A stretch of DNA of 64,000 nucleotides from Paraflavitalea devenefica. Its GTDB lineage: Bacteria > Bacteroidota > Bacteroidia > Chitinophagales > Chitinophagaceae. This document shows, one piece after another, positions 50,068 to 60,300 of this stretch (position 1 is its first letter; the number at the start of each line of letters is the position of its first letter). A program made the position numbers and the translations under genes. Under the pieces are notes generated by a model. The model did no database searches. It worked only from the letters and a program-made list of their open reading frames with translations, and had not been told where the DNA came from. The DNA lies in contig NZ_JAARML010000005.1 in the NCBI RefSeq assembly GCF_011759375.1, positions 248,001-312,000 of the forward strand, written 5' to 3'.

Positions 50068-50126
50068 CAAACTTAGCCAGTTGTGATTAGCCATCTATTA
50101 GTGTGGGATTAGAATGAGATTAGAAT
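50068..50126 (-). promoter_or_regulatory. Four-copy CTAAT array (11-bp phasing) with -7 element, TPR gene promoter
   Basis: Plus-strand ATTAG occurs at 50086, 50097, 50108 and 50119, exactly 11 bp apart; the last two are part of ATTAGAAT-GAG-ATTAGAAT. On the minus strand this reads as four CTAAT units followed, 10 bases later, by TAAGTTTG (50075-50068), a perfect TAnnTTTG element, and then the TPR ATG at 50026. Phased direct repeats of this period are typical of OmpR/PhoB-family activator sites. Confidence 0.8.
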
Positions 50127-50226
50127 TTGTCTGAACTATGATTATAGGGTTTTGAAGGATCCAGTGGAGTTTTGTAATAGCTCGTGGAGCTGTAACTTAG
50201 TGTCCTTAAAATTATTGCGGTAAGTT

Positions 50227-50922
50227 ATGGAAGAGAGAAAGATACTTATCGTGGAAGATGAGCCTAAGATTGCCGATACGCTGAAGGCCGGACTGGCAGA
50301 GAATGGATATCATGTAGAAGTGGCCTATGATGGCAGGATCGGTGAACGGCTGTTTATGTCCCACGCGTTCAACCTGGTCATACTGGATATTAACCTGCCG
50401 GGTATGAACGGGTACGACCTGTGCAAGCTCATCCGCAGCAGGAATGCACAGGTACCCATTATGATGCTTACTTCCCTGGGCAGGCTGAATGACAAAATGG
50501 AGGGATATGATGCAGGCGCCGATGATTACCTGGTAAAGCCTTTTGAGTTTAAAGAACTGCTGGTGAAAATAAGGGTATTACTCAAGCGTACGATGAACCA
50601 GCATATACCCATCGGCAACCTGCTGAGTGCAGACGGTCTTACGATGGACCTTGATAGAAAGGAAGTGGTCCGCGATGGCAATAAGATCACGCTTACCGTG
50701 AAAGAGTTCCAGTTGCTGGAATACCTGCTGCGCAATAAGAACAGGGTCGTGTCGCGCGCTGATATTGCGGTGAATGTATGGGAAATAGATTTTGATACGA
50801 ATACCAATGTGATAGATGTGTACATCAATTACCTGCGGAACAAGATTGATAAGCAATACCCGCAGAAACTGATACAAACACAGGTGGGCATGGGATACAT
50901 TTTAAAGGAAAGCACCCGTTGA
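50227..50922 (+). CDS. OmpR-family response regulator
   Basis: A 231-residue receiver plus winged-helix regulator. The acceptor aspartate is in LVILDINLPGMNGYDL near residue 52, with the lysine in DYLVKPFEF. The DNA-binding domain begins near residue 130: LTMDLDRKEVVRDG, LTVKEFQLLEYLLRNKNRVVSR, and NVIDVYINYLRNKID. Its stop overlaps the kinase ATG by one base. The two phased CTAAT arrays that bracket this operon are its probable binding sites. Confidence 0.96.
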   Translation: MEERKILIVEDEPKIADTLKAGLAENGYHVEVAYDGRIGERLFMSHAFNLVILDINLPGMNGYDLCKLIRSRNAQVPIMMLTSLGRLNDKMEGYDAGADDYLVKPFEFKELLVKIRVLLKRTMNQHIPIGNLLSADGLTMDLDRKEVVRDGNKITLTVKEFQLLEYLLRNKNRVVSRADIAVNVWEIDFDTNTNVIDVYINYLRNKIDKQYPQKLIQTQVGMGYILKESTR

Positions 50923-52298
50923 TGCCGGTACGATTAAGAATAACCCTGTTATTTGGAAGCATTGTTTTCCTGATCCTGCTGCTGGTGTGCGGATCGGTGT
51001 ATTATTTCTCGTATACAGAGCGCACGAACGATATTATACTCCGGCTTACCAACCGCGCTATCACCAGGGCGCGTTTACTGGGGCAGCCCAATTTTGACCA
51101 GCATGTGTTGCGTGCGATTGATTCCTCCACCATGATGGCCCTGAAGGATAAGACCCTGCAGGCCTATAATTACCTGGGACAAAAAGTATACACGTACAGC
51201 GATGAACCTTCCGACACCCTGACGGTGGATAAGCGTATCCTGGAAGACGCCCGGGTAAAAGGGCGGGTATATTTCAGGATCGGTAAGAAGGAAGCAGTGG
51301 CCTATCATCATACAGACCGGGTATCACGACTGGTAGTTATTGCAGCAGCGTATGATGAAACAGGCTTGGAGAAATTGCAGCAACTCCGGAATATCCTCTT
51401 GTTCAGCTTTCTCACAGGCAGTATTATTGCTTTTGCAGGTGGCTACTTCTTTTCGGGCCGCCTCTTGCGCCCTATTAAACAGATAGCCGATGATATTAAT
51501 GAGATATCAGCGCAAAACCTGGCCCGGCGCATCCACTCCGGGGAAGTGCATGATGAATGGCAATACCTGTCGGAAACCCTGAACCAGTTGCTGAACCGCC
51601 TGCAGGAAAGTTTTGATATGCAAAGGCGTTTTATTGCCAATGCATCCCATGAACTGTCAACACCGTTAACTTCCATATCCAGTCAACTGGAAGTATCCCT
51701 GCAAAAAGACCGCGAAGCGGAGCGGTACAGGGCCGTCATGCAGTCGGTATACCAGGATGTACGGCACCTGGGTAAGTTAACACAAACCTTGCTGGAGTTT
51801 GCCCAGGCGTCGGGTAATACAGGCGGACTGGAGATACAACCGGTAAGGATTGATGAAGTGTTGCTGGCGTTGCCTGCTGAAGTGAATAAGCTCGATCCCG
51901 ATTATACGGTGGCGTTGTCTTTTGGCAATATGCCTTCCGACGACAATGCCCTGATCGTATTTGGCAATACCGAATTGTTGTCCCTGGCCATCAGGAATAT
52001 AGTGATGAATGCCTGTAAATATTCCGATGATCACAAAGCCATCGTAATGCTGGATACGGCCGATGGCCGGTTGACGATAGCTGTGGAGGACAAAGGCATT
52101 GGTATTCCCCACAGTGAACTGAGATATATTTTCCAGCCTTTCTACCGCGTTAACCATACCGGCAGTACCGGTGGTTTCGGGCTTGGCCTGTCGCTGGCGC
52201 GCCGTATTATCAAACTACACAAAGGAGAGATCACCGTCAGCTCCCGGCCGGGTGAAGGTACTTTATTCCGGATCATACTGCCGGCAGGTCAATTCTAA
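50922..52298 (+). CDS. HAMP-containing sensor histidine kinase
   Basis: A 458-residue inner-membrane kinase: first membrane segment near residues 8-28, periplasmic sensor of about 130 residues, second membrane segment (LLFSFLTGSIIAFAGGYFF), and a HAMP linker (LLRPIKQIADDINEISAQNL). The H-box is FIANASHELSTPL, the N-box NIVMNACKYSDDH, and the G-boxes are VEDKGIGIP and GGFGLGLSLARRI. The start is taken at ATG 50922 rather than the TTG one codon upstream. It is coupled to the OmpR-type regulator by the one-base overlap. Confidence 0.95.
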   Translation: MPVRLRITLLFGSIVFLILLLVCGSVYYFSYTERTNDIILRLTNRAITRARLLGQPNFDQHVLRAIDSSTMMALKDKTLQAYNYLGQKVYTYSDEPSDTLTVDKRILEDARVKGRVYFRIGKKEAVAYHHTDRVSRLVVIAAAYDETGLEKLQQLRNILLFSFLTGSIIAFAGGYFFSGRLLRPIKQIADDINEISAQNLARRIHSGEVHDEWQYLSETLNQLLNRLQESFDMQRRFIANASHELSTPLTSISSQLEVSLQKDREAERYRAVMQSVYQDVRHLGKLTQTLLEFAQASGNTGGLEIQPVRIDEVLLALPAEVNKLDPDYTVALSFGNMPSDDNALIVFGNTELLSLAIRNIVMNACKYSDDHKAIVMLDTADGRLTIAVEDKGIGIPHSELRYIFQPFYRVNHTGSTGGFGLGLSLARRIIKLHKGEITVSSRPGEGTLFRIILPAGQF

Positions 52299-52332
52299 TC
52301 GTATTCTAATGTCAAACTAAGCATTGCCTAAT
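52292..52332 (+). promoter_or_regulatory. Second four-copy CTAAT array (11-bp phasing), before the small lipoprotein gene
   Basis: CTAAT at 52295 and 52306 (within ATTCTAAT-CGT-ATTCTAAT), CTAAG at 52317 and CTAAT at 52328 keep an exact 11-bp step. The first unit overlaps the kinase stop codon. The orientation relative to the lipoprotein gene (ATG 52368) is the same as that of the 50086 array relative to the TPR gene. At the equivalent distance a degenerate -7 (CAAATTGC, 52343-52350) is seen. Confidence 0.75.
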
Positions 52333-52367
52333 CAGGGCACTTCAAATTGCCAGGGAAAGTTCGCACG

Positions 52368-52592
52368 ATGAAGTTCAACTTTTCCCTTTTCCTGGTATTC
52401 TTTGTAACAGCTTTACTGGCCCTCAGCGGATGCCTGTATAAGCAAAGCATCTCCTATAAACTAAAGAACAGGGCCCTCATACTGCAAAATGATTCATTGA
52501 TATCTGTTAATATTGAGCTCACCCGTGAGCTGCAGAAGATACAAGGTGATTCCTTGTTAAAAAGGAAACGGTCTACTGCAAAAGTGAAGTAA
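52368..52592 (+). CDS. Small lipoprotein
   Basis: A 74-residue protein starting MKFNFSLFLVFFVTALLALSGC; the lipobox LALSGC gives a lipidated cysteine at residue 22 and a mature chain of about 53 residues. The mature part is charged and helical (LYKQSISYKLKNRALILQND, later LTRELQKIQGDSLLKRKRS). The in-frame ATG at 52347 would add seven residues before the signal and is less likely. No family recognised. It follows the second CTAAT array and is a probable regulon member, perhaps an envelope-stress accessory protein by context. Confidence 0.72.
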   Translation: MKFNFSLFLVFFVTALLALSGCLYKQSISYKLKNRALILQNDSLISVNIELTRELQKIQGDSLLKRKRSTAKVK

Positions 52593-52705
52593 TAATAAGC
52601 CTGGCAACAAACGGATGTTCGTATGGCATAGTTTTTACCGGTTTACAGGAACAGAGGGGGTAACAGCTGTTTTTGCCGTCGGTAGTAATTGTATAATTTT
52701 TGTAT

Positions 52706-53620
52706 ATGAACAACTTCTGGAGCCAGGTCTTCCTCGGTAACACTTTGAGCAACTGGGTAATTGCCATCGGTATCATTGTCGTCACCTTTGTGGCATTACG
52801 CATCGCCAGAAGTAGGATGCTCAGTAAGCTGAAGGTGTGGTCACAACGCACCAATACCCAATTTGATGATTTTTTGATCTCCCTCATCAATCGTTTTATC
52901 GTTCCCTGCCTGTATATCCTCGGTGTGTACTGGGGTGTACAAACGTTGAAACTGAGTGACAAAATGGGCCGGGTAGCGGATGTGGTGATCCTGTTTACAG
53001 CTACTTATTTCGTTATCAGACTGATCGCGTCTGCCATTGCCCTGGCTACACAGGCTATCCTGGGCGACCTGTTCAGCTACTTCGTGATCTTTTTCGATAA
53101 GCCTTTTGAAATCGGCGACTTTATTATTGTAGGCGATAAGATGGGCGCTGTAGAATATGTGGGCATTAAAACCACCCGCATCCGGTCGTTGGGCGGGGAG
53201 CAACTGATCTTCTCCAATACCGATCTTACCAACTCAAGGGTGCATAATTACAAGCGCATGGAAAAAAGGAGGGTGGTCTTCACTTTTCGCTTAAGTTATA
53301 ATACACCGGTAGAAAAGGTGAATAAGGTACCCGGTATCGTGAAGCGCATTATTGAGACGCAGCCGGATACACAGTTCGACCGGGCGCATTTTCTTTCCTT
53401 TGGTGATTTCAGCCTCAATTTTGAGATCGTGTACAATGTATTGAGTCCGGATTATAACCTGTATATGGACAGGCAGCAGGCCATCAATCTTGAGATCGTG
53501 AAAGCGTTTGAGCAGGAGGGGGTACAATTTGCCTATCCTACCCAAAACCTGATCGTTAATAACAACGGTGGCCATAAAGCTGCCCGTCCGAATGATTTTC
53601 CAGTGAACGTGAGTTCCTGA
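52706..53620 (+). CDS. MscS-family mechanosensitive channel
   Basis: A 304-residue membrane protein with four hydrophobic segments in the first 130 residues and an MscS core: FEIGDFIIVGDKMGAVEYVGIKTTRIRSLGGEQLIFSNTDL contains the family's beta-domain landmark (residues about 135-175). The C-terminal alpha/beta domain follows. The start is the ATG at 52706; a TTG two codons earlier is open. Such channels release solutes on hypo-osmotic shock. It lies 113 bp downstream of the lipoprotein gene and upstream of NhaA, an ion-homeostasis neighbourhood. Confidence 0.92.
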   Translation: MNNFWSQVFLGNTLSNWVIAIGIIVVTFVALRIARSRMLSKLKVWSQRTNTQFDDFLISLINRFIVPCLYILGVYWGVQTLKLSDKMGRVADVVILFTATYFVIRLIASAIALATQAILGDLFSYFVIFFDKPFEIGDFIIVGDKMGAVEYVGIKTTRIRSLGGEQLIFSNTDLTNSRVHNYKRMEKRRVVFTFRLSYNTPVEKVNKVPGIVKRIIETQPDTQFDRAHFLSFGDFSLNFEIVYNVLSPDYNLYMDRQQAINLEIVKAFEQEGVQFAYPTQNLIVNNNGGHKAARPNDFPVNVSS

Positions 53621-53645
53621 TCATAAATGAAAAAATGCACTTATT

Positions 53646-53903
53646 ATGAATCAAACACTATCTGAAGTTCTTGAACTGCGTGAGTATGCTGAAGAGAGAT
53701 TGACAGCGCATATGGCCGGGGTGAATGCAGCGGAAGGAGAAGACCGGAAAAGGAGATTTAATGAACACTTGATCAGATATATTGATGAACTGAATGCCAA
53801 ATGTAAAGAGATCAATGGCGGCGATTATGATGGCCGCTATAAATCACTGTACGCACTCATCAATGAATACCAGCATAAATTCATGTCGAGGTACCGCCTG
53901 TAA
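53646..53903 (+). CDS. Small hypothetical protein between mscS and nhaA
   Basis: Not recognised. The 85-residue, highly charged, helical protein has no signal peptide. Landmarks are LELREYAEERLTAHMAG, then RRFNEHLIRYIDELNAKCKEI and a C-terminal YALINEYQHKFMSRYRL. It starts 25 bp after the MscS stop and probably shares its transcript. Confidence 0.65.
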   Translation: MNQTLSEVLELREYAEERLTAHMAGVNAAEGEDRKRRFNEHLIRYIDELNAKCKEINGGDYDGRYKSLYALINEYQHKFMSRYRL

Positions 53904-53969
53904 ATATTTTTTAAAGAGCGCATAATTGTATCTTAGCGGGTCAACCATCCAACCGTTAACTGACCCGTT

Positions 53970-55115
53970 ATGAGATTAACCCGGCTGTTTACAGAATTCT
54001 TCCAGAGTGAAAAGGCCGGCGGCCTCATCCTGGTCATCTGTACAGTTATTTCCCTGGTGATCGCCAATACGGCTATGGGTGATCACTATGTTCATTTCTG
54101 GCATACGGAGGTGGGAAATAAGCCCCTGGAGTTCTGGATCAATGATGCGCTCATGACCATCTTTTTCCTCCTGGTGGGGTTGGAGCTGGAGCGGGAGTTA
54201 TACATTGGTGAACTGGCCGCTATCCGGAAATCCATGTTGCCGGTATTCGCTGCCATCGGTGGTATGGCAGTGCCTGCGCTCATCCATTTTTTGTTTAATT
54301 ACGGTACCCCTTCACAGGATGGTGTGGCCATTCCCATGGCTACGGACATTGCTTTTTCGCTGGGCATCCTTTCCCTGCTGGGCAACAGGGTGCCGGCTTC
54401 CTTAAAAGTATTCCTCACCGCATTGGCCATTATTGACGACCTGGGTGCTATCCTGGTCATTGCCTTCTTTTATTCCAAAGGGCTTTCCGGTCTATATCTC
54501 GCGCTGGCATTGGGGGTGTTTGGTGTTATGCTGGTGCTGAACAGGCTCCGGGTGTACCGGGTATGGATCTATTTAGTATTGGGGGTGGTGATGTGGTTTT
54601 TGATGGTCCGCTCCGGCGTGCATGCCACCATTACAGGCGTGCTCACCGCTTTTGCCATCCCTTTTGGGAATGGCGATGAACAATCTCCTTCCTACAACCT
54701 GCAGCATGTCCTGCACAAGCCGGTGGCTTTTTTCATATTGCCCTTGTTTGCCCTGGCCAATACGGCAATTGCCATTCCGGCTTCCTGGATGCAGGATCTC
54801 GGCACGGCCAACAGCCTGGGTATTTTAGGCGGCTTGCTGGTGGGTAAGCCGGCCGGTATCTTTTTGTTTGCCTTGCTGAGTATGATGCTGGGCTTATCGG
54901 CCCTGCCCGGAGGCGTGCGGAAAGTACACCTCTTGTTCACGGGCCTGCTGGCCGGCATCGGCTTTACCATGTCTATTTTCATTACGCAGCTTGCCTTTAA
55001 GGAGGGATCCCTGGTCATCAGTTCCAAAATAGCCATCATCATTGGCTCTTTAGGGGCGGGATTGCTGGGATTTATATTGCTGCGGTGGTCGCTGAGGAAG
55101 CCGCCCGGAGGGTAG
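53970..55115 (+). CDS. nhaA: Na+/H+ antiporter NhaA
   Basis: A 381-residue inner-membrane antiporter exporting Na+ in exchange for protons. The sodium-binding aspartate pair is in LAIIDDLGAILVIAFFY, the transport-associated TDIAFSLGIL lies upstream of it, and the helix lysine is in GLLVGKPAGIFLF. The N-terminus FTEFFQSEKAGGLILV is typical. About 12 membrane segments; normal length. A short acidic protein gene follows. Confidence 0.96.
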   Translation: MRLTRLFTEFFQSEKAGGLILVICTVISLVIANTAMGDHYVHFWHTEVGNKPLEFWINDALMTIFFLLVGLELERELYIGELAAIRKSMLPVFAAIGGMAVPALIHFLFNYGTPSQDGVAIPMATDIAFSLGILSLLGNRVPASLKVFLTALAIIDDLGAILVIAFFYSKGLSGLYLALALGVFGVMLVLNRLRVYRVWIYLVLGVVMWFLMVRSGVHATITGVLTAFAIPFGNGDEQSPSYNLQHVLHKPVAFFILPLFALANTAIAIPASWMQDLGTANSLGILGGLLVGKPAGIFLFALLSMMLGLSALPGGVRKVHLLFTGLLAGIGFTMSIFITQLAFKEGSLVISSKIAIIIGSLGAGLLGFILLRWSLRKPPGG

Positions 55116-55166
55116 CGTCATGGGTTTATTCCCCTACCTTTGCCCGAACATTCAAATACTATTGTT

Positions 55167-55433
55167 ATGGCTTTACCTAAGTTCATGATAGCTGATGATC
55201 CCGTAACTGATCCGGACAATGAATACATCTTTCATACCCAGGAGCCGCGCTTTGTGGCCAAAAGGGTAGAGGACGACGATGAGAATGCCCATATTGATAT
55301 TGTGGAAGAGATTGATGATGTGGCCGGCTTCTTTAACAATGATCCGGTGGCCTTGCAGGTATTGCTGGATGAGCTGGGCGAGTGGTACAGTGATTATATG
55401 GACTGGCTGGAAGAAGATGAGGAAGAGGATTAG
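55167..55433 (+). CDS. Small acidic hypothetical protein
   Basis: Not recognised. An 88-residue, very acidic protein with no signal or membrane segment. Landmarks are LPKFMIADDPVTDPDNEYIFHTQEP, then RFVAKRVEDDDENAHIDIVEEIDD and a terminal DWLEEDEEED run. The start at 55167 is preferred over 55140, which adds nine residues. It lies 51 bp after nhaA. Confidence 0.6.
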   Translation: MALPKFMIADDPVTDPDNEYIFHTQEPRFVAKRVEDDDENAHIDIVEEIDDVAGFFNNDPVALQVLLDELGEWYSDYMDWLEEDEEED

Positions 55434-55568
55434 TCAGAACCAGGATTTAATGGATGGGAAGAATTGATGGGAGAACGGACGCCAGGCCCAGTGGGACGGC
55501 GAATTGCCTGGAGAATGCCAGCCCCGGCGGGACTGCCGCTTGGTAGCGCTGGTTTTGTGTGTTGGCCA

Positions 55569-55726
55569 CGGCGCCTGTAGGTGCCGCCCTTAAATGGAAG
55601 CATCCTCCAACGGGTCCTCCCATTACGGTATAACGTCGTTTTACAAAGCCCGGGCTTCCCGCTGATGCGGGAGAGCCGGTTTAACTTCCCCGCAGTGTCT
55701 CCCCATAAGGGGACGCTGCGGGGAGT
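55569..55726. repeat. Intergenic cluster of three palindromic hairpins
   Basis: The 459-bp gene-free gap 55434-55892 holds three GC-rich hairpins: CGGCGCC-TGTA-GGTGCCG (55569-55586); GGCTTCCCGC-TGAT-GCGGGAGAGCC (55650-55679, one bulge); and a long one at 55684-55726 whose stem CCCCGCAG-GTCTCCCC / GGGGAC-CTGCGGGG is the same family as 45365-45396. A small palindrome TACCCG-N6-CGGGTA (55852-55869) lies closer to the next gene. No coding frame is convincing here. Confidence 0.6.
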
Positions 55727-55892
55727 ATTGTTTACTGTTTGTTCTGTTTTGCGGGGTCAAACATTCAACAAATAGTCAGTGTAAAAAATAATACAATTTC
55801 CTTTAGTACACTTATGTCTGATAGTTGTTATACATATATGTGAGATAGTCTTACCCGGTAATTCGGGTACACATAACGTATAACCAACCTCC

Positions 55893-57362
55893 ATGTTAAA
55901 CCGTATATTGATTGCGCTTGCATTCACCATTTGTCATATATCCTACCTTGAAGCCCAGGAATTACCCTCATTTTCAAAGGAGCACTCAAACCTGATTATC
56001 CGTTTTAATGATTGTGTTAAGCGAAAGACGGAAAAGCTGGAAGCCCAACTCACGCGGCAAACCGAAAAATACCTGCAGCGCCTTGCCAGGAAGGAAGAAA
56101 AGCTCAGAAGAAAACTACAAAAGACTGATTCCACCGCCGCCAAACAACTCTTTGAAGGTTCTGCTGAACAGTATGCAAAGCTATCGGAGCAACTAAAGAA
56201 TCCCGTATCCCTTACAGGCCGTGCAAGGGGGCAATATCTCCCTTATGTAGACTCGCTCAAAACCTCCCTGTCTTTTCTTCAACAGAACAGTAACCTGCTT
56301 CATTCGGAAGAAGCCCAACAGGTCACCAGTTCCCTGCAGCAGGTGCAGCAATTACAGGGCAAACTGCAGCAGACCGAGCAAGTAAAAGCCTTTATCAAAC
56401 AACGCAAAGAACAGATCAAAGCCGCCCTTAGCCGCTATACCAATCTCCCGGGCTGTATTACCAAAACCTACCAGGATTTCAATAAAGAACTGTTCTATTA
56501 TTCCCAACAGGTGCAGGAATACAAGGATCTGCTGAATGACCCGGATAAACTCTTGACGAAAGCATTGTCGCTGCTCAACAAGCTGCCTGCTTTCCAGAGT
56601 TTTATGCAGCAGCATTCCGAACTGGCCGGCTTGTTTGCCGTACCCGCTGGTTATAGCAATGGCCAGAGTCTGGCCGGTTTACAAACCCGCAATGAGGTAC
56701 AGCAACTGATTCAAACCCAGTTGGCTTCCGCAGGTCCTAATGCCAATGAATTGATGCAACAGAACCTGCAGGCGGCCCAGGCGCAGCTCAACCAACTCAA
56801 AGACAAGATCAACAAGCTGGGCGACGGCGGCGCCGACCTGGATATGCCTAATTTCAAACCCGATAACCAGAAGACAAAATCTTTCTGGCAGCGACTGGAA
56901 TATGGTACCAACCTGCAAACTCAAAAGTCAAACAATTTCTTTCCCACCACTTCTGATATTGGTTTATCGGTGGGGTATAAGCTGAGTGACAAAAGCATCA
57001 TTGGTATCGGCGGCAGTTATAAAGTAGGCTGGGGTAAGGATATCCGAAACATTGCCATCACTAGTGAGGGTGCTGGCCTGCGTTCCTTCCTCGATGTAAA
57101 ACTCAAGGGCAGCTTCTTCGCCTCCGGTGGATTTGAATATAATTATCACTCCTTGTCTTATACCCAAACACTCACGGCCGAAGAGCAAAAGCAGGCTGAA
57201 ATCTGGCAGCAGAGTGGGTTGGTGGGCATCAGCAAAATAGTTTCCTTAAAAAGCAAAGTGTTCAGGAAGACGAAGCTTCAATTGCTATGGGATTTTCTCA
57301 ACTACCGGCAATTACCCCGCACACAGGCCATCAAGTTCAGGGTGGGATACCATTTTAAATGA
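55893..57362 (+). CDS. Exported coiled-coil protein with C-terminal barrel-like domain, RHS locus
   Basis: A 489-residue exported protein (signal peptide LIALAFTICHISYLEAQ). Residues 30-310 are strongly helical with long charged/glutamine-rich coiled coils (EKLEAQLTRQTEKYLQRLAR, later QAAQAQLNQLKDKINKL). Residues 325-489 look like a short outer-membrane beta-barrel: IGLSVGYKLSDKSIIGIGGSYKVGW, GSFFASGGFEYNYHSL and a terminal AIKFRVGYHFK ending in an aromatic residue. It precedes a YD-repeat protein and an RHS-core protein in the same direction (22 and 17 bp gaps), so it is probably the outer-membrane or surface-presentation partner of those proteins. Confidence 0.78.
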   Translation: MLNRILIALAFTICHISYLEAQELPSFSKEHSNLIIRFNDCVKRKTEKLEAQLTRQTEKYLQRLARKEEKLRRKLQKTDSTAAKQLFEGSAEQYAKLSEQLKNPVSLTGRARGQYLPYVDSLKTSLSFLQQNSNLLHSEEAQQVTSSLQQVQQLQGKLQQTEQVKAFIKQRKEQIKAALSRYTNLPGCITKTYQDFNKELFYYSQQVQEYKDLLNDPDKLLTKALSLLNKLPAFQSFMQQHSELAGLFAVPAGYSNGQSLAGLQTRNEVQQLIQTQLASAGPNANELMQQNLQAAQAQLNQLKDKINKLGDGGADLDMPNFKPDNQKTKSFWQRLEYGTNLQTQKSNNFFPTTSDIGLSVGYKLSDKSIIGIGGSYKVGWGKDIRNIAITSEGAGLRSFLDVKLKGSFFASGGFEYNYHSLSYTQTLTAEEQKQAEIWQQSGLVGISKIVSLKSKVFRKTKLQLLWDFLNYRQLPRTQAIKFRVGYHFK

Positions 57363-57384
57363 TAACAACTAATCTCTACTACCT

Positions 57385-60300
57385 ATGCATTTTCTTCGGG
57401 TACTGTTTGGGAAAACTGTGTTGGTCTTTATGCCTGCTTTGCTGGCGAACCTGCCTGCTATGACGCAGGAAGGTTCGCCTTATCCACAGGTCACCATTGC
57501 CTCTCCCAATGCCGCTTCACTGGGAAAGTACACAGATGTTCCTGTTAATTATCATACCGGTATTCCACAAATTAATGTGCCCTTATATACCGTAAAAGAG
57601 GGGCCGTTGACCCTGCCTATTGGCCTCAGTTATCATGCTGGTGGTATTAAAGTGATGGAGCCTGCCAGTTGGATAGGCGCCGGGTGGTCCTTGCAGGCCG
57701 GTGGCATGATCAGCCGGGTAGTGCGTGGAGCACCTGATGAAGGAGGTACTACCGCCATGGGTATGTATGGTCATTTCAGCCATTATGGTTTTAGCAATTA
57801 CCTGACAACAGGTAGTCTAACAGCGCCCAACGACCAGGCTTTTGCCAATGGATCATACGATGGTGAGCCTGACTTGTTTTCGTTTAATTTTAATGGTTAT
57901 TCCGGTAAGTTTTATTTTGATGATGACCGCAAGCCGGTATTGGTGAATGGGGAAGACCTGAAGATAGTCTACTATTTTCCACGCGATACCGCGGGTTCCT
58001 ATAATACCTATACTTCCAATATTCAGGGCTTTATTGTTACCGTTCCTTCGGGCGATCGGTATCATTTTGGTATTACGCCTGGTGGTAGCACCAGTAGCGT
58101 ACCTGCAGTAGAACTCAGCTTCGTGTATTCTGGCGATCCCAATATGACAGACCGTTTGTTTGTCAGTTGGTTCCTTACCAAAATCGTATCGGCCGATGAC
58201 ATGTTTTCAATCAGCCTCCATTATCAGCCGGAAAACTGCAGCTACTATACCCTGTCCATGAGTCCTGTCAATGGTAATTTTGTACCCAGTTGGACCAACC
58301 CGGCACAAAATGAATACAGGTTGACGAAGAACTATATTCAAGGGGTACGCCTGAACCAGATCACTTTTTCCAATGGAACGGTTGACTTTATTCCGGGGCA
58401 AGTACGTACTGATATCGGCAATAGTTTCTATACTGGCGCTACTTATACTGATCTTGCCAATACAGAAGCTAAATCACTGGAAGCGATCTCCATTACCGGT
58501 AACCAGGGCTTTTGTAAAAAATATAGGCTATACCACAGTTATTTTACAGCACCTACAGAAAACCTGCCAGGCTATCTTTCCAATTACGTCATTCAAACAG
58601 ACAGGTACCGGTTAAAGCTGGACAGCTTGCAGGAACAAACCTGCAACAACAGTTTGTCCCTTGCTCCTTATAAGTTCATTTATTACAGCAATACCTTACC
58701 ACGGCGGTTATCCTTTGCACAGGACCACTGGGGATTTTACAATGGTGTGGCAGGCAACAGTACGCTGGTGCCTACCTATACGATTAATACATTCAACACG
58801 GTAAGCGGTGCTGACAGAGATCCGCGCTGGCCGGCTATGTTGAATGGAGCACTGACAAAAGTGATATATCCCACCGGAGGTTATACAGCCTACGAATTTG
58901 AGCCCAACAGGATCTGGACAAGCACCAGTACTACCGGGTATATGGAATTGTACCGTTATGGTTACAGTGTGGGTTATAGTGGCAACCTTACCGCCAGTTA
59001 TGGCAATGTGGTGCTAAGCGGAAGTTATTATAGGGTAGTGATGGTGAACGGGCCTTGTCCGCCCAACACTTCCGGCTGTGCCGCCGGTATGACCATCTTA
59101 AACAGCAGCAACGCTGCCGTAGCAACAATGGGCATCCCAGGCAATTCAAGGGATACGCTGATGATCCAATTGCCTGCCGGTACGTATAGTGTAAATCTGT
59201 CCAGGCAGGCTACACAGACCGGCCAGGGGGCAGAAGTATTCTTTACCGAAATTATTCCCAATGTTCCGGTACAGCAAAACGCCATAATAGGGGGCTTACG
59301 GGTGAAGTCAATTGTTCAAAAGGACAGTCTTGTTTCACAGGACAGTATTAAAACAGTGTATGACTATAATTTTAACGGGCAGTCAACAGGTACTCTCTAT
59401 AGCCGCCCGGCTTATGTGCAAATTGTGCGGAATGAGGTGGTGAAAATGTTTGGAATAACCCCTTCGGCCAATAATACATCTACACACCTTTATTCCAATG
59501 GCTGCATGGGATCCGAAACCGGCAGTAATCCCCAGCCGTACTTTAAATCGGCTTGTCCCATTTTTCCGATGGCTTCGACGCAGGGCAATCACATTGGTTA
59601 CAATGAGGTAAAAGTGGGACAGCCGGGCAACGGATACAGCATTTACCGGTATTATGGTTCTGGCCGGTGGGACGATGTGCATGATGATATTGCTTACAGG
59701 AATATCAATCCTACGGTGTGCAGCGCTGCCATTCCCAATAGCCCTGCAGCCCCGCTTCCTTATGAATACAGGCGTGGACAGCTTAAGTATGAGGGGCACT
59801 TTACAGCAGGCGGACAGTTATTGAAAGAATCGCATTATATGATGGAATACGACAGCACGCAGGGAACGCCTGCGTATATGGTAAATTATGTATTAAGCGC
59901 TGTGCTGGGCACCAGGTATGAGTTGAGAGGGTATCGTAAAAAACAAACACAGGTGATCACTCATACCTATGTACCAGCTACGGGAGCTAATAGCCAGGTT
60001 GTGCAGGGGGTATACCATGAAAGCTCCTGGCACAATCAACCTACCCGGCAGGTTGTTATTTATGCAGCAGGCGATACACAAACAACAAGGATTAAGTATG
60101 CGGCTGATTTCCGTATTTCCGTTTGTGATACCATCTCCACCGGGTTGCCGGCTTACACCAGCGCCTGCAGTTCCTGCGATGTGGCTATGCTTACTGCTAC
60201 AGCCAACTGTACCACCGTATCCTGCCGTTATCAGGCCTGGATTAATAATATCATTTGCCGCGCCAATGCCCGCAAGACTTATATCACCAAACGCCGGAAT

